A program made the translations under genes and the position numbers. From Gymnogyps californianus (lineage: Eukaryota > Chordata > Aves > Accipitriformes > Cathartidae), in NCBI RefSeq assembly GCF_018139145.2, contig NC_059472.1:99398877-99462876 (forward strand): a stretch of DNA of 64,000 bases, given 5' to 3'. The notes beneath the pieces are model-generated. The model ran no database searches, was not told where the DNA came from, and saw only the letters and a program-made list of their open reading frames with translations. Numbering within the stretch: the stretch's first letter is position 1; each line of letters starts with the position of its first letter. Below, one piece after another: positions 1-12,696 of the stretch.

Positions 1-663
1 CAACCTTCAGTGGGGTTTCACACCTGGTTTTTATGCCTGAAATTTCTTCACTTCTCCAAAGAGATACAGTCTGTCTGCTGTGAACAATATTATTCATTGT
101 GCCCATCAAGTGACGTTATCAGGCAAGGACCGGCATCCAGGTTTCACCTATTGATTTTCAGTGAACGAGCTTGGACAGTACTACTTTAACACCAAAGTAG
201 CAATTTTTAGTTTGCTCTGGCAGATAAAGGGGGTTTAATTTAATCTGTTTTCTTCAGTTCTAAGCAGATGGTCACAATCATTACCAAGAAAGTGACAGTT
301 CTGTACAGCTCCAGTGCAAATGAAATGTTTAAAGACAAACTCTGAAAGAAAACTGAGTAAGAGCCAGAAGGGATAAGGTACAAATTCAAATAATTCTTCC
401 AAAAAAAAAAAAGTTTGCATGTGCAAGTCAGAAATATCATAAATGGTTGAAACAGACAAAGCTGATTTACTGCTGACTTTACATAGAGACTCTGTCTATA
501 AAGTTAAGGGAAGACAGATATAGCTTTGAAGTGCCTCAGTGGAGAATGAGTCTACAGCTAAATGTAAGCAATTATAGTGCATCATTCAAACTTAGAAGAG
601 GGGCATAATTTATAATTATTTGTTTTGTTACAATAGATTTCATTTTTACAATACACACAAAAC

Positions 664-802
664 AGTTGGCCTCTGTCCCATAAAAACTGCAATTTATTTG
701 AAAACAACAGCAATGCTACAGTGTAAGTCAAAAGTTGGCCTCTGTCCCATAAAAAACTGCAATTTATTTGAAAACAACAGCAATGCTACAGTGTAAGTCA
801 AA
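664..802. repeat. Two-copy tandem duplication, 69/70 bp
   Basis: Unit 1 (664-732) and unit 2 (733-802) are identical apart from one extra A in an A-run of the second copy. Both begin with AGTTGGCCTCTGTCCC and end with GTGTAAGTCAAA. The near identity indicates a recent duplication or an assembly duplication. It lies in KIF13A intron 1, and no function is visible. Confidence 0.95.
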
Positions 803-2375
803 AGCAAAATTCCAAATAAAGAATTACAAGTAGTTCTCAATATAAGAAATGTTGATTTCAAAGAGTAAACGTGGACACATCAATCACAGGATCACAAGCA
901 CAGCAAGAATGCCGTTTTAGTGAGCATTACAAGATAGCATAAGGGAAACAGAAGTCATCTCATACTTCATAGATACTGATGGCTTTTAAGAAAGTCTAGA
1001 AAGAAGTCACAATATTATGGTGCACGAGTCATTAATGTGATCAAAGAATTACCTAAGAACTGAAATGGATTTTCAGTATTTCCTGAAAAGACAGAAACAA
1101 AAAATTAGTTATGTCTATTCTTACAGCTAAAAAGTGAGATCACATCTGCCAATATATATTAACTGGCTGAATAAAGCAATAAAACATAGAGCAAGGATCT
1201 CCAGGTCATATAGTCTACAACTGCCACAGGCAAAAATGCCATAGTCTTCTGAGATGGAGTCTGAACAATTCAAAGTCAGTTACGTTGTTCTGCCTCGTGG
1301 AAGGCTATTCATTCTCCTGCTGTCCAGAAAGCTTTCCCAATTTTTGATACTGAAGAAATTTAATCTCATTTATTTGTTCTTGTACCAACACTGTCCTGTA
1401 ATTTAACTTCAATCCAACTCAGCTTTCTACATATGCTCTCATGTGTTACGCTTCCCTCTTAGGTCTAAGTACATTTTTACATAGGTTCTGCAGTCCTCTA
1501 GCCATCTTAACTTCAAATCAGTTTGAATTCATACTTCTTAAACATAGTGAATCTGAAATGTAGAGAATATTCCAAAAGAGATTCCACCAAGTGTCTTTTA
1601 GAACAGCATAGTTCCTATGTTGTATTCATACTGCATTGCTTATGAAGTAAGATTTGCATTTAAACAGTTTGGAAAATATGTACATTCATAGAAACAAAAA
1701 TATTTTTGCATAGAAAGCATAACTCTCTAGTCTTTGTTATATTCCTACAGTACTCTTGAAGAACCATTGCCTAGGTCCTCTGTGGATTGCAAAGGGATGA
1801 ATTATGACAAATGGCAGTTTGCATTAGAGATCAGAAAGGAGGAGGCAAGAACCATAGAAATCATTTAAATTTTGAAAGCTGAAGAACTACTTTAGCTAAC
1901 AAATTCTTTCTGAGAACATCTCAGAAACAGAGAAAGGAAAACTTTGAAAGCACAGATTGTATCTTTAATTAGGCTGCAGGTGAAATAGTTTTATCTCTGC
2001 AGGGGATGGGGGAGGAGGAAAAACAGGTAGGGTTTCAAGTGTGTACGCTCTGTTTCAGGTCTGAGGCAGAATGAGTAAGCTCCAGACTAACAGACATTGG
2101 CAACAGTTGCCCTAAGAATACCTCATCGTAATTGTTCAAGAGGCAAAGCCAGTTTAAGAAGTTTCTGCTCTTCTCCAGCTTCTTGTTCCCAGCTCTGTGC
2201 CACAGTCTCACATTCAGCTGTGCCTCTGCCAGATAAACATGGGGCGAGGGGGGTCAGAGTGTCAGGGGGGAGCGTTAGTTTGCCGTTCTTTATTTTAAAA
2301 ATTATCTTTATTGATTTAGTTTACAGAGCCAGAAACCAGCTGTATCAATGCAGGGAATGTGCACAGTAAACGTCA

Positions 2376-2445
2376 ACATGCAACTGGGAATATGAACCTG
2401 GGGAGAGAGAGGTGAAGTCGTACTGACTGCTAGGCCACTGGCATA
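2376..2445 (-). repeat. MIR-like / tRNA-derived SINE fragment
   Basis: Read on the minus strand, this segment has a tRNA-like A-box region (TAGCAGTCAGTA, 2421-2432) followed by a B-box-like GGTTCATATTCC (2387-2398). That is the order and wording seen at the 5' end of old MIR-type SINEs in amniotes. The match is from memory and diverged, so boundaries are approximate. Another old tRNA-derived SINE family is possible. Confidence 0.45.
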
Positions 2446-4150
2446 TCACAAAAGGGGCAGATCTGGCCTCTGACAGTCATCAGACCCTTTCATCAAGCCA
2501 CCTGACGAACACAGCAGAAAACTGAGCAGCACCCTAGTGCAGCTGCAGAACACAGGCGCTCTCACCAGCCACAGGCAATAAGAAACTTCAGACAGAATTA
2601 ACTGGTATGTTTGAGCTTAATGGCCTTTGATGATTTTTCTTCCATATTAATTTACCTAACCATTTTTTAACCACATGGACTTTTAAAAGTGACACCATCC
2701 TGTGACAAAGTCCACAGTTTAATTATGGGCGTATCTTTGTATTTGTTCTAAACTCACCTCCTGATAATTTAAGGTTCCTGTAAGGTAACAGGCAGTAAAT
2801 CATTCCTCCTGCTGTTCATGGATGTACACATCTCTAACCATACCCCTTTCCCCTCCCCAGCTGTCATCTTCCAGACCAAAGACTTCTCACTTTTTTATTG
2901 GTTCCTCATGTAAAAGTCGTCTGTAAGCTCACCACCCTTACTGCCGTTCTCTTACTACTACTAGTTCTAGCACGCCTTTTTGAGACAGGACAGCCACAAT
3001 AAAACGTAGCAGTCAAGATCACTTTGCAGCTGCACAGAGACACGAAGCTTCCTCCCTCGTTCCCTGCTCTTTCCCAACGTGCTTCCCGAGCAGGTTGTAA
3101 CAGTCCCTTCCCATTTTTCACCCATTTGCTGAGCGCTAAGCTGATGTTTCCCTTGAACAAGCATAACTGCAAGATGATTCTCCTGAGAACAGGGAGTCCA
3201 GATACCACGGCTGGGTACATAAGGTCAGAAGAGCTTTGCGTTTCACAGCAAGTTTCATGTACCCTTTTATCAGCCAGCCACAACCCACCTGAGGATCCTC
3301 CCACAACTTTCTGTGGCTGCCATGCTCTTTTAAACACAGCAACAGCATAGTGCTGCCAATATATTCTGTCATAACAGTATTCACCCCTTCTCCAGTTCAT
3401 TTATAAAACAAGAAATACCAGACCAAGCAGAGACCTCTTCAGGACTCCACACAAGATGTGCAGGAGTGGGGAGAAGATTTTAGTTGGACGCGTGGCTCAT
3501 CTCTACTGAGTCTGCGATTTTTATTAACCAAGAGAAATCAAAAGCCACAGTCCGTGAGTTGTGACTGGCTTCTTTTCCTCCAAAACACTTGAAGCACAGA
3601 TATCAGTGCCTTATTAGCTTAAAATAACTCATTGGAACCTGCAAAATTATTTTGAGTCTTGAGTCTTCCAAAAGTCTTTTTACAAATAGGTAAGGAAACT
3701 TGCAGAAAGAATATGCCCCTTCCAAAGGGAACAAAATCGTGTGTGATTTGTTAATCTTAGCTAAGCTATCCACCCAATACCATTCACGTAGGAATTGCTG
3801 AAAAGCATTGTAGAAAATAATTACGTCTGATTTTAAAATGCTATCAATACTTTTGCTAGACACTAATTTTTTAAACTAAATTAAGTGTTGATAAGTTAAC
3901 TGCAGAACCCCTTGATCAGCTTTCTCCAATAATGTGAAATGAAGATGCCATTACTAACACACCATTTACCATTGTTTCAGAAGAAAAAGTTGCAGATTAA
4001 AAAATGCAGCAATTTGAAAAAAGGCGATACGAAAGTCCAAAACCAAAATGACAGTACTGAATTGTGAAATACAGCAAAAATATCCTTCTACCTTAGGACC
4101 TCTCTGCACAGTCAAATCTAAAGCTTGGGACATGAAACAATAGTCAGTCC

Positions 4151-4174
4151 TTTTTTTTTTTTTTTTTTTTTTTT
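4151..4174. repeat. Poly-T run (24 T)
   Basis: Uninterrupted run of 24 T. Relative to KIF13A transcription this is a poly-A run within the intron. No adjacent retroposon body was recognised. Confidence 0.95.
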
Positions 4175-7100
4175 AAATGTTGCAAACAGATTTGTGGCAT
4201 CATCCAATTCAAAAGCTGCATCCAAGAAATAACACTCCAGGAAAAAAGTAAGGCCAGAGACAGTATTTTTGCTTCATAATCTAAAGGACTAAAAATATTT
4301 GCTTTATTCGCAGTTGCCTTCTCAATAGGTTGCAATGGAAAATTTTACAGGCATCTTAGCTTTTCTATCCCTCACTTTCTAAATACTGAGGATCAAGATA
4401 AATGTAACACACAAAAGCTTCCTTCAAATACAGACACAGCTTTCCATCTTCATTACTATACTATAAACTGAGTGGCTACATTTTGGGATTGCAATTCTGT
4501 TTCTACTTAATGTACCTTGTGCTACCTCCCACAAAAACTGATGTTCTCTACGTGTCTTACTGAACACACCTGTACCTACTCCTCTGTACAACACCTATAG
4601 CTAACTGGTCAACAGAAAAGCAGAAAAGCAATTATTTCATATTTAATGTGTCTTTCCTAATCTAAACCTTCTCTTTTTAGGCAATGGTATCTGCCCCTAA
4701 CAGGTACAACCAGAACTCAAAAGGTCAATATAACATTTCCTTTTGTTATACATCAGCTGCACAAAAATTACTGTCAAGCTAAGCCAAAAAAAAGTTAACT
4801 GCACAAAATAAGGATACATAAAAATGGTAACCTTTTAATAGAAACCTAGCTTTTCCAAATGGCACTTTTTTAGACCAATCTGTATCAAGACACTTAGGGT
4901 AAGTACTTTAGTTACTATGAGAACAGTAACTCTTGACTCTTGGGCAGCTACAAATAGAGATCATTTTTGTAGAGCACTGCAGGAAGCATCAAGAATTTTC
5001 TAAATTCTCTCTCATTCAAAAAATTCTCTGGAAGATAACATTGCATACATCAAATCAAATGCAACCCCAGCTTGTCAAACTGAAAAACCATTAGTACCAT
5101 TCTACCCCCTTTAGAGGGAGGGAAGAAGGGAAAGCCTCATCAAATCCTCTCCTGATTTTGTTTTGTTAGTGGGGATCCCACGCTTAAATCCCCTTCTAAA
5201 ATGAATTAATTCTTTATTTCAAGCATAATGAATAAATTCTTCAACCTTTTGGGCAGGGGAAGGGGAGAATAGGAGGGCTAGTGGCAGAGAAAGATTCTTT
5301 TTTCATTATAGAAGAAAATGACAATCAGTGGTCATTTCTCCATGTATCATAGTGGTAAAGAGCAGAAGCAGACAGTGCTCGTTAACTCCAACATTTACCT
5401 CACAGGATCTAGTTGCAGCAGGGTGAGCACTAGCGAGCAAAGGTCCCCGCATATGCAGCTGAAGGTATAAAGGGCCACAGATGCATCAACAGCCCCTCAG
5501 CTGAAACCTCGACACAAGACCCCACAGTGACAGCACTGTGGACTCATGCTCTGCACAAGCATAGCTACTGCCTTTTCTGTCCCCCAGGTGTGCTACTTCA
5601 GAGGACCGCCCTTCTCTTTGTTAACAGAAGAGACATGCAAAGAGTAACCATAAAATAGTCTCTTCAAAATCTGCATTGACAAGCAACACCATCACAGCGG
5701 CGTGATGCTGAGGAAACGGGAATGGAGCACCAAGATGCTGCTCTGTACATCTGTAGTCATGAGAAATCTTCAAAGGCAAGTGTAAAAGCCTGGGCCTAAT
5801 TATAAAAAAATCCTTTTTTCAAGTATCACATTTGCTGTTGTCCTAAGACAATTTGTTCAGTGTTGTAACAATACACCGCTCTGAGAATATCATGGGTGAG
5901 ATTCTACTCATAACCGGTGGGAAAATACATCTTTTGAGTAACCGAGAATATAGAAAGAATAATATTAGTAAATGTACTTTTTTTTTTTTAAATTCGGGTG
6001 ACCTTTTGAAGCTGCTTTTGGAGCTTTATAAAAACAACTGGAAGAGATGATAGGAGATTCCACAAAAACATTCAACTCCTCCTTCCCACTGTTTGTTACT
6101 GAGATTAACCTGGCAATAAAGACAAATTCTTTAAAACAGAAAGTGCTCAAGATCCAACAGCTGACCGGTAAGATTTCTCAAAACTTAAACTAAACTTAAG
6201 AAGGACCAGGTTCATTTGCTTGTAAAGCCCAGGTTTAAATGCACAAAAGTACCCTTTGCTATACATAGCTGCTTCTTCACCCCTTACTGGTTTGTAAATT
6301 AAGCTGGTGAAATGGTATTAGAGAATAAAACTGAAGGTTAGTAAATATAGAAGATACATAATTCAGCCCTGAATACTTTACAAGACAAACACAGGGAAGC
6401 CTTACCTCACTTAACCAACCAAAGATCAATATCCTGAAGTGACAAGTAAGCAAATCAAACCATTTTAGGAAGGAGGGCAAAAAAATAACAGGATAGGTGG
6501 AAAAGAGACAGAAAAATTCCATTAAGCAGCTGACAAAAAAAAATTTGGTTTTAACCTTCTTGCCTTGACATATTTTATTACAACTACATGTAAGTGGTAC
6601 TCTTTTCCTGCCAGCTTGATTATTTTCTGCTCCTCCTTTTCTACTCTCCTCAAATGAAGTTGTTGGGTTTTTTTTTTTTAATCACTGAGCTAAAGAACTG
6701 GAGTGAACCTAAGCTAATAAAACTAAAGAACACTTTGAAACAAAATGCTGACATATTGCCAACATTAATTTTGGCCTGTATTTTCAATAGGGTCTCACTA
6801 ACCCAGCTGAAAACCATTTGTGCCTTGGACATTTTGGATTGAACTCCACTGTACTAGAGTGATCTCACATACAAACTCCAACACTTAAGTTTCAGTTTTC
6901 TGCCTATTCTTTGACCATTTTTCCATGGATACTTTTCAGATCCTGTTTTAACTTCCATGTGTTTTAACATTTGTTGTAGCAACATGATAATGAAATATAC
7001 AAGTCATTACAACCACGTAGCTCTTTCAAAAATATGAAGACAGCATTTATTCCACTTGCAGAGGAGGTACATCCTCCACCTCCATGCCAAGCTTTATGTT

Positions 7101-10100
7101 AGGCACTAGGTATATGGCTTGGAAATAGAATTGTATAATGGAAATACTGAGAAGCTCTTTGCCATAGCATCGCCAGCAATATAAATACCCAAGATTACAA
7201 ACAGTATCATCATGTGAGCATTCCAGACCAGCCTATAAATAGCAATTCAGAAAGAACTGGCCTCTCACAACTACGGTGCCTCAGTACAATGTGTATCTGC
7301 TAAAAATATCAACTTAAATGTGTTCAGTAACAGCATGCAATGAAAATAGGTCTGTCTGAATTTTGTGAATTAAATAGCTATTTACACCCTATCTCATTTA
7401 CTAAACTGATGATAATTCACAGGACTACTGTGATGGACTTCTGATTGAACAAATGTACACTTTGCATGAGTGTTATCAGCATTTGATTTATCCAGGAATA
7501 TGCATATTTGCAATATTTTCCTTGATAATGAAGTCCTACTTCAGAGCTTCTTCAGAAACAGCACGACTAAGTGGCTGTCTTCATATTGTGATCAGAATTT
7601 ATGATTCAGAAATTAACTTAGGATTCCAGCAACAAAAGCAAAAGGATACATGATATTATGCAAAGATTCTTAGAGATAACATGCTCATCTACATCTACCT
7701 ACATAGATTATAGAAACATACATTCAGAGAAAATGATTGCTTTGTACAAGAAAATACACTGTTTTGATACCTTTAATTATTTTTCCAGAAAGAACAACTG
7801 AACAACAGATTCATATTAATGGCTACACCATGTATTTATACAATAGAGGGAGTGGACACATTCCTCAGGTAGCAGATCAGTAGCATGCAAGGTTTCAGAA
7901 ACAATCAGAACTTCCTGAGAGATAATGGAAAAGATAATTCATGTATTACTCAGGATAGGCTTACTCATTTTGCTTTGCCGAAAAAGGAGGGCGTTAGACA
8001 CTGTTAGGGAAGAAAATGACAATTTACTTGAAAGTATTAATGACTTTAAAGTTTATCAATGGCTGCAAATGTCGATTTTAGCAATTCATATGGATATAGT
8101 CCAAGAAAAAACTACTCTTGTGTCTCTGCAGCATGCCTCACCCCACTTACTTTCGATACTTCAGCCACTTCTGTTAGACTATCTCACAGGTCAATTCCTT
8201 CATTCACTGTAACAAACCAGTGACAATAAAAAAGTCAAATGAACAAAGGAGAAAAAAAAAGATGCATTTAAATACGTGTCCCAAACTCATTATCTTAATT
8301 TGCGGTGGCACCTATTAAGCTGCTGCTGGGAGCAACATGACTGAAATCAGTTCTCCTTGTATGCATGTCCCTCAGCTTTGTCACTATCTTTAAAGTCTTA
8401 ATGGAAATGTGTATGCCAAGCCTTTTTAAACTTTTGCAGACCTATTACTGATTTCACCTCCGCACAGAAGCAGGAGTAGCAAGGAGTGCTCCAAATGACG
8501 ACGCAGATGAATGCACATTCCTCAGCAAGCAGCAGGCAGCCCCCTTTATTGTAAGGCCCAGAACAAGGACAGGCTGCCACAGCTCAGAAACTAGTTCTGG
8601 AAGGATCCCTGGCAAAGTACCAACATGTGACCAGCAGCACACCGCGCTACTACAGAAACCAGTGAGTAACCCAGACCTGCAACTGAGGACCAGTGGGATG
8701 GTCAGGGTTAATTAGCTGGACATCCAACCAGCACTGCACATGCACCATTGTGCCAGGGAGTGGTGGCACCCCTACAGAGCTACTGACCTCCTTGTGTTCT
8801 CCTCCCTCTCACCTCCAAGCAAGAATCACTGATCTGACTCCCAACCATTATATGTTTTTGAATACAAGCTGTACAGGTAGAATAGTGTGCTATTTAGAAA
8901 ACTAGAGACTGGGTAACTTTCAGCAAGCAGCTTCTAGAGAGTTAAGGGGGGAAAAAAGACAGGGGGACAGGTCTAGGAAACCATAACTCTGTATTCTACT
9001 TTTTTAGCCATTAATAAGTTTTATTTATTTACCATACAGCATTAAAGACTTAAACTTACCAGACAAGCTATTAAGTGTTGAACTGAGGAAAAAAAAAAAT
9101 AAATAGAAGTAACCATGAAAAACATAGAAATCCCTTTAGATCAGTAACAATGCTGAGCCAGTGCCAAATAATTTTGCAGCATCCTGGCACATTTTTATAA
9201 TCTTCTGTTTAGTTGCAGTTACAGACCTGTTTCAGAAACTCAAATATTATACAACTAATTAAGTCTCTGTCAGGGACAAAGATGTAAGTGTAAATACTAA
9301 CTGGTTCTTTTTCGACAGATCCATGCACAGCTTTTAAAGGAGTCTAAAACAGCTATCCTTGTAACTACATCAGTTCATTACAGATTCTATTTAAAGGAAA
9401 TAAATAATAGTAATTTCAAATTATAGTTTTTATTCCTGACTAGCAGGACAGATCTGTGACCTGTTACCAGAAAAGTGCTCTGAAATACAGAGAATGTATG
9501 TGAGACAGTTTCAGTTTCCAAGTTGCATGTTGAAACAGGAATGTGCTCTTTTGTTCTATTTTTTTCCCCTCATTTAATCATAATGAAGTCAGCTGTGACA
9601 TTACAACGGTTTCCAGAGCAACAGTCCAGTCAGAAGTGATGAACAGAAGATAAGGGTGTGCGCAGGAGAGCTCTGTAACCCACCGGTGATCTTGATGGGA
9701 AATTCAGCATAAATCTGTTTAGGCCAAAGAAGCAACTGGATCTGTCCTCTTCTACACACAAGGAGAGTTTTATATAATGGGATCAGTCTTTAGATCAACA
9801 TTAAAGAAATACAAGGTGAGAGAGTGTTTTTTCCCAAAATACCTGAAAAGGATGTGTAAATCATCTGGTCTGTTCCACATGGAAAATACATAATGTATAA
9901 AAACAAAGCAGAAAAAGCTACTGTAACACAGCACTTACAGTTGCAATAACATGAATGATAATCCAATGGCTGGCTAGACTCATCATCCTTCAGTATTTGG
10001 CTACCAGATTTCCCAAGAACTTAAAGACATAATGCTTTATGAATCCAGAGCAGAAAGGGTAAGGTCTAACTAATAACCCTAGATCAAGTCAGGTGTATAT

Positions 10101-12667
10101 ACAAAACAGACACTGTCAGAAATATGAGAAACAGAGGATTGTGCTTTGAAAGGCAGGAACTTAAGCATGAGAAATGCAGCCTGAATTCGTCCAGAGATAT
10201 ACTTAGTCCCATTATCTACAGACAAATCACCTTTAGGGGTTTCACGAGGTGTCTGCAATCTTTCAAAACAGAGAGCTTGAAATGCCATGGGTTAACCGAC
10301 TCGTGTCTGTGTCCTGGGGCATGTTACATATATATATACACTACATATTAATGATTAACCCACAGCACAAACAACATGAAAACTGCACAGTCAGCATCGT
10401 TTAAATATGTGAGGCACAGGAGAGGAGCTTTTCTTTCTTATACTGTAGTAATACCTCGCAGATGATTAATATTTTTCCAGAAGATTTTCCTCAGAAAAAC
10501 AGTGATAGAAATATGCTGTAATAATCTCCATCAAACCACGTGCCCTCCTCCTGAAGGAACACCCCCAAACAAGCATTTGAAGGAATCATTATCAGCAAAA
10601 GCAATTGTTTCCTTATTGGCATCTTCTAACTACTGGCATGAAAGCTAACCAGGAATCCTGCTTCAAAAGCAAACCAGTCCTTGAACAATCCTCCAGACCT
10701 TTTGTTCCCACGAGACCTTTATATTTCAGGTCAAACATAACACTGAACTACAGTAAAAGGGAAGCTCTGTGGAAATGGAGCAAAGCTGTGAAAAAAAGTC
10801 CTGATTAAGACCCGTATAAACAAGTAATGTAACTCAAGTTTATTTACTATGCTAATCAAAAGGCAGAAAAAAGAGACTGTTAATTTCTCTGTTTAAAAGG
10901 TAGAGAAACAAACAACAGAAAACTTCAGGAAAATATCTAAGTTCTGAATAGTACAATGAGCATGAACACACAGCATTATTTCTGCTTCTGATGGTACTTC
11001 TACCCTATTGTGCAGTCTTCCAATGTAGACAGACACATATCTACAAAACCACAAGACTGCAAAAATGGATGAAATTTCATGTGCTGTATCAGGTCCCAAA
11101 CCAGTATGAACTTTAATTTAAAGTCACATTTTATCAATTTCATGTTTTGGGATAAATAACTACAATAGACAACTGACAGCAGTCTTGGTAAGCTTGGTAT
11201 CTTGGTCACTAATTATCCAAAGAAGAAATAAAATCCATCCAATGCTAGTCCTAGAGAGTAGTTTAGTATATCTGAAGTAAACCTATCGTTACTGCAATAT
11301 GAGTAGCTACCTCCTAGTTAAGCGTTCAGAGGGGCATGTAAGCAAACAACTGCAAGAGCAATTTTCGGAAATGTATGTTTTAATTTGGGGAGGCAGTAGC
11401 AGGGAAAAGAACACAGGAAGATATGGGTGAAGTAGTCGTTTCCAACTAACTGAACAGCTTAAAAGTAGATTTTTTACAAACCTAAAATCTCTCTAAGCTT
11501 GTTTTAAAAAGAACTAATTCTATGGCCCATTTGAAGAGCTGTCTCAAAACATTTTTTCTTAGAGGTCTCCCCATAACCCAATAGCAACTGTCTTCCAGAA
11601 ACACATCTCGCACATGAAGAAAAAGGAAGGGTGGGGTGTGTGTGAAATCACAAAAGAAAAAGAAGTGTACGCTATACACTGACCATCCTTTAGCAATCTG
11701 CGAGTCCCCATTGTACTTTCATGGTCAGATCCGAGTCATCCCCCACGAAGCCACAGTGAAATATACCCCAGGCTTCCCTGAATGAAAGATTACTGTTCTC
11801 ACACACCTCACCTTGGTACCAAAACCTGGCACAGCCTGGAACATAAAACCAAAGTTAGAATTTAACCCCTTCACACTAACTCTTGTCCAGAAGGGAGGCA
11901 CAACACAGCAACATTAGACAGAGCCTTGAGTATCCCTGTCGCCCAACAGCAGCAGACATACCTGTATCCAGCCTACCTTCACTCTTCTTTCACTGCCAAC
12001 AGCAACACTAGATTAACAGTGGGAGAATTGCTAGGAATTCTCAATCACCTCCACCTTAGAAATATTCTTCCAAGACGTCATCTGAACCATTAACACCTTA
12101 TGTGAACAACTGTAATCCAAAGCCGTACCAAATATATATGCTCACTCCATTTTACCTGTAGGGTTGCGTGAGGTGCTAGAGCTTCCGAATGCTGCTCTAC
12201 AGCAAGGGAAGGCTCAGTGACTCTTTGGCATGGAACACTGAAAAAGCCCATCTTTGCTCTCCAATTCTTGCTCAATTGTTTCCTTTACCCACATCCTGTA
12301 AAGAGCTCCACAGTCTAAGCAATTATTTACTGGTTTCTCCTCTTCCAGGCTCTAACCGAAAAATAAGTCTGGAGGTGTTTTTTTAATGAGTTACTACTGT
12401 TCCTATACTAGCCACTTTTATATATCTTCATCATTCACTTCATTACTCAGTTTTCAAAGATAACAGAGAAGAATCTTTTTTGCACAGCTGTCTCACCACC
12501 AAGCACAGAAAGTTATTTGAATTGATGGTATTATCTGTGGATCTAAAACAACGCTGAACAAAAATACTAAGGCGCTAAACAGGACAAAGATACAAAATAC
12601 AGAATACAAAACCCCAACATTTAGTAAGAACATAAAGCATGACTAAAAAGGCCTACTTTCTCATGTC

Positions 12668-12696
12668 GGGGGGGGGGGGGGGGGGGGGGGGGGGGG
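12668..12696. repeat. Poly-G run (29 G)
   Basis: An uninterrupted run of 29 G in AT-rich intronic DNA, giving a C-run in the KIF13A pre-mRNA. Such runs can form G-quadruplexes, are length-unstable and are often miscounted by sequencing, so the exact length is uncertain. Confidence 0.9.

Noticed and set aside
2906..3400. 164-codon minus-strand frame in KIF13A intron 1
   Set aside because: It has no recognised domain, start context or splice neighbour. A frame of this length is expected about once by chance in a window this size.
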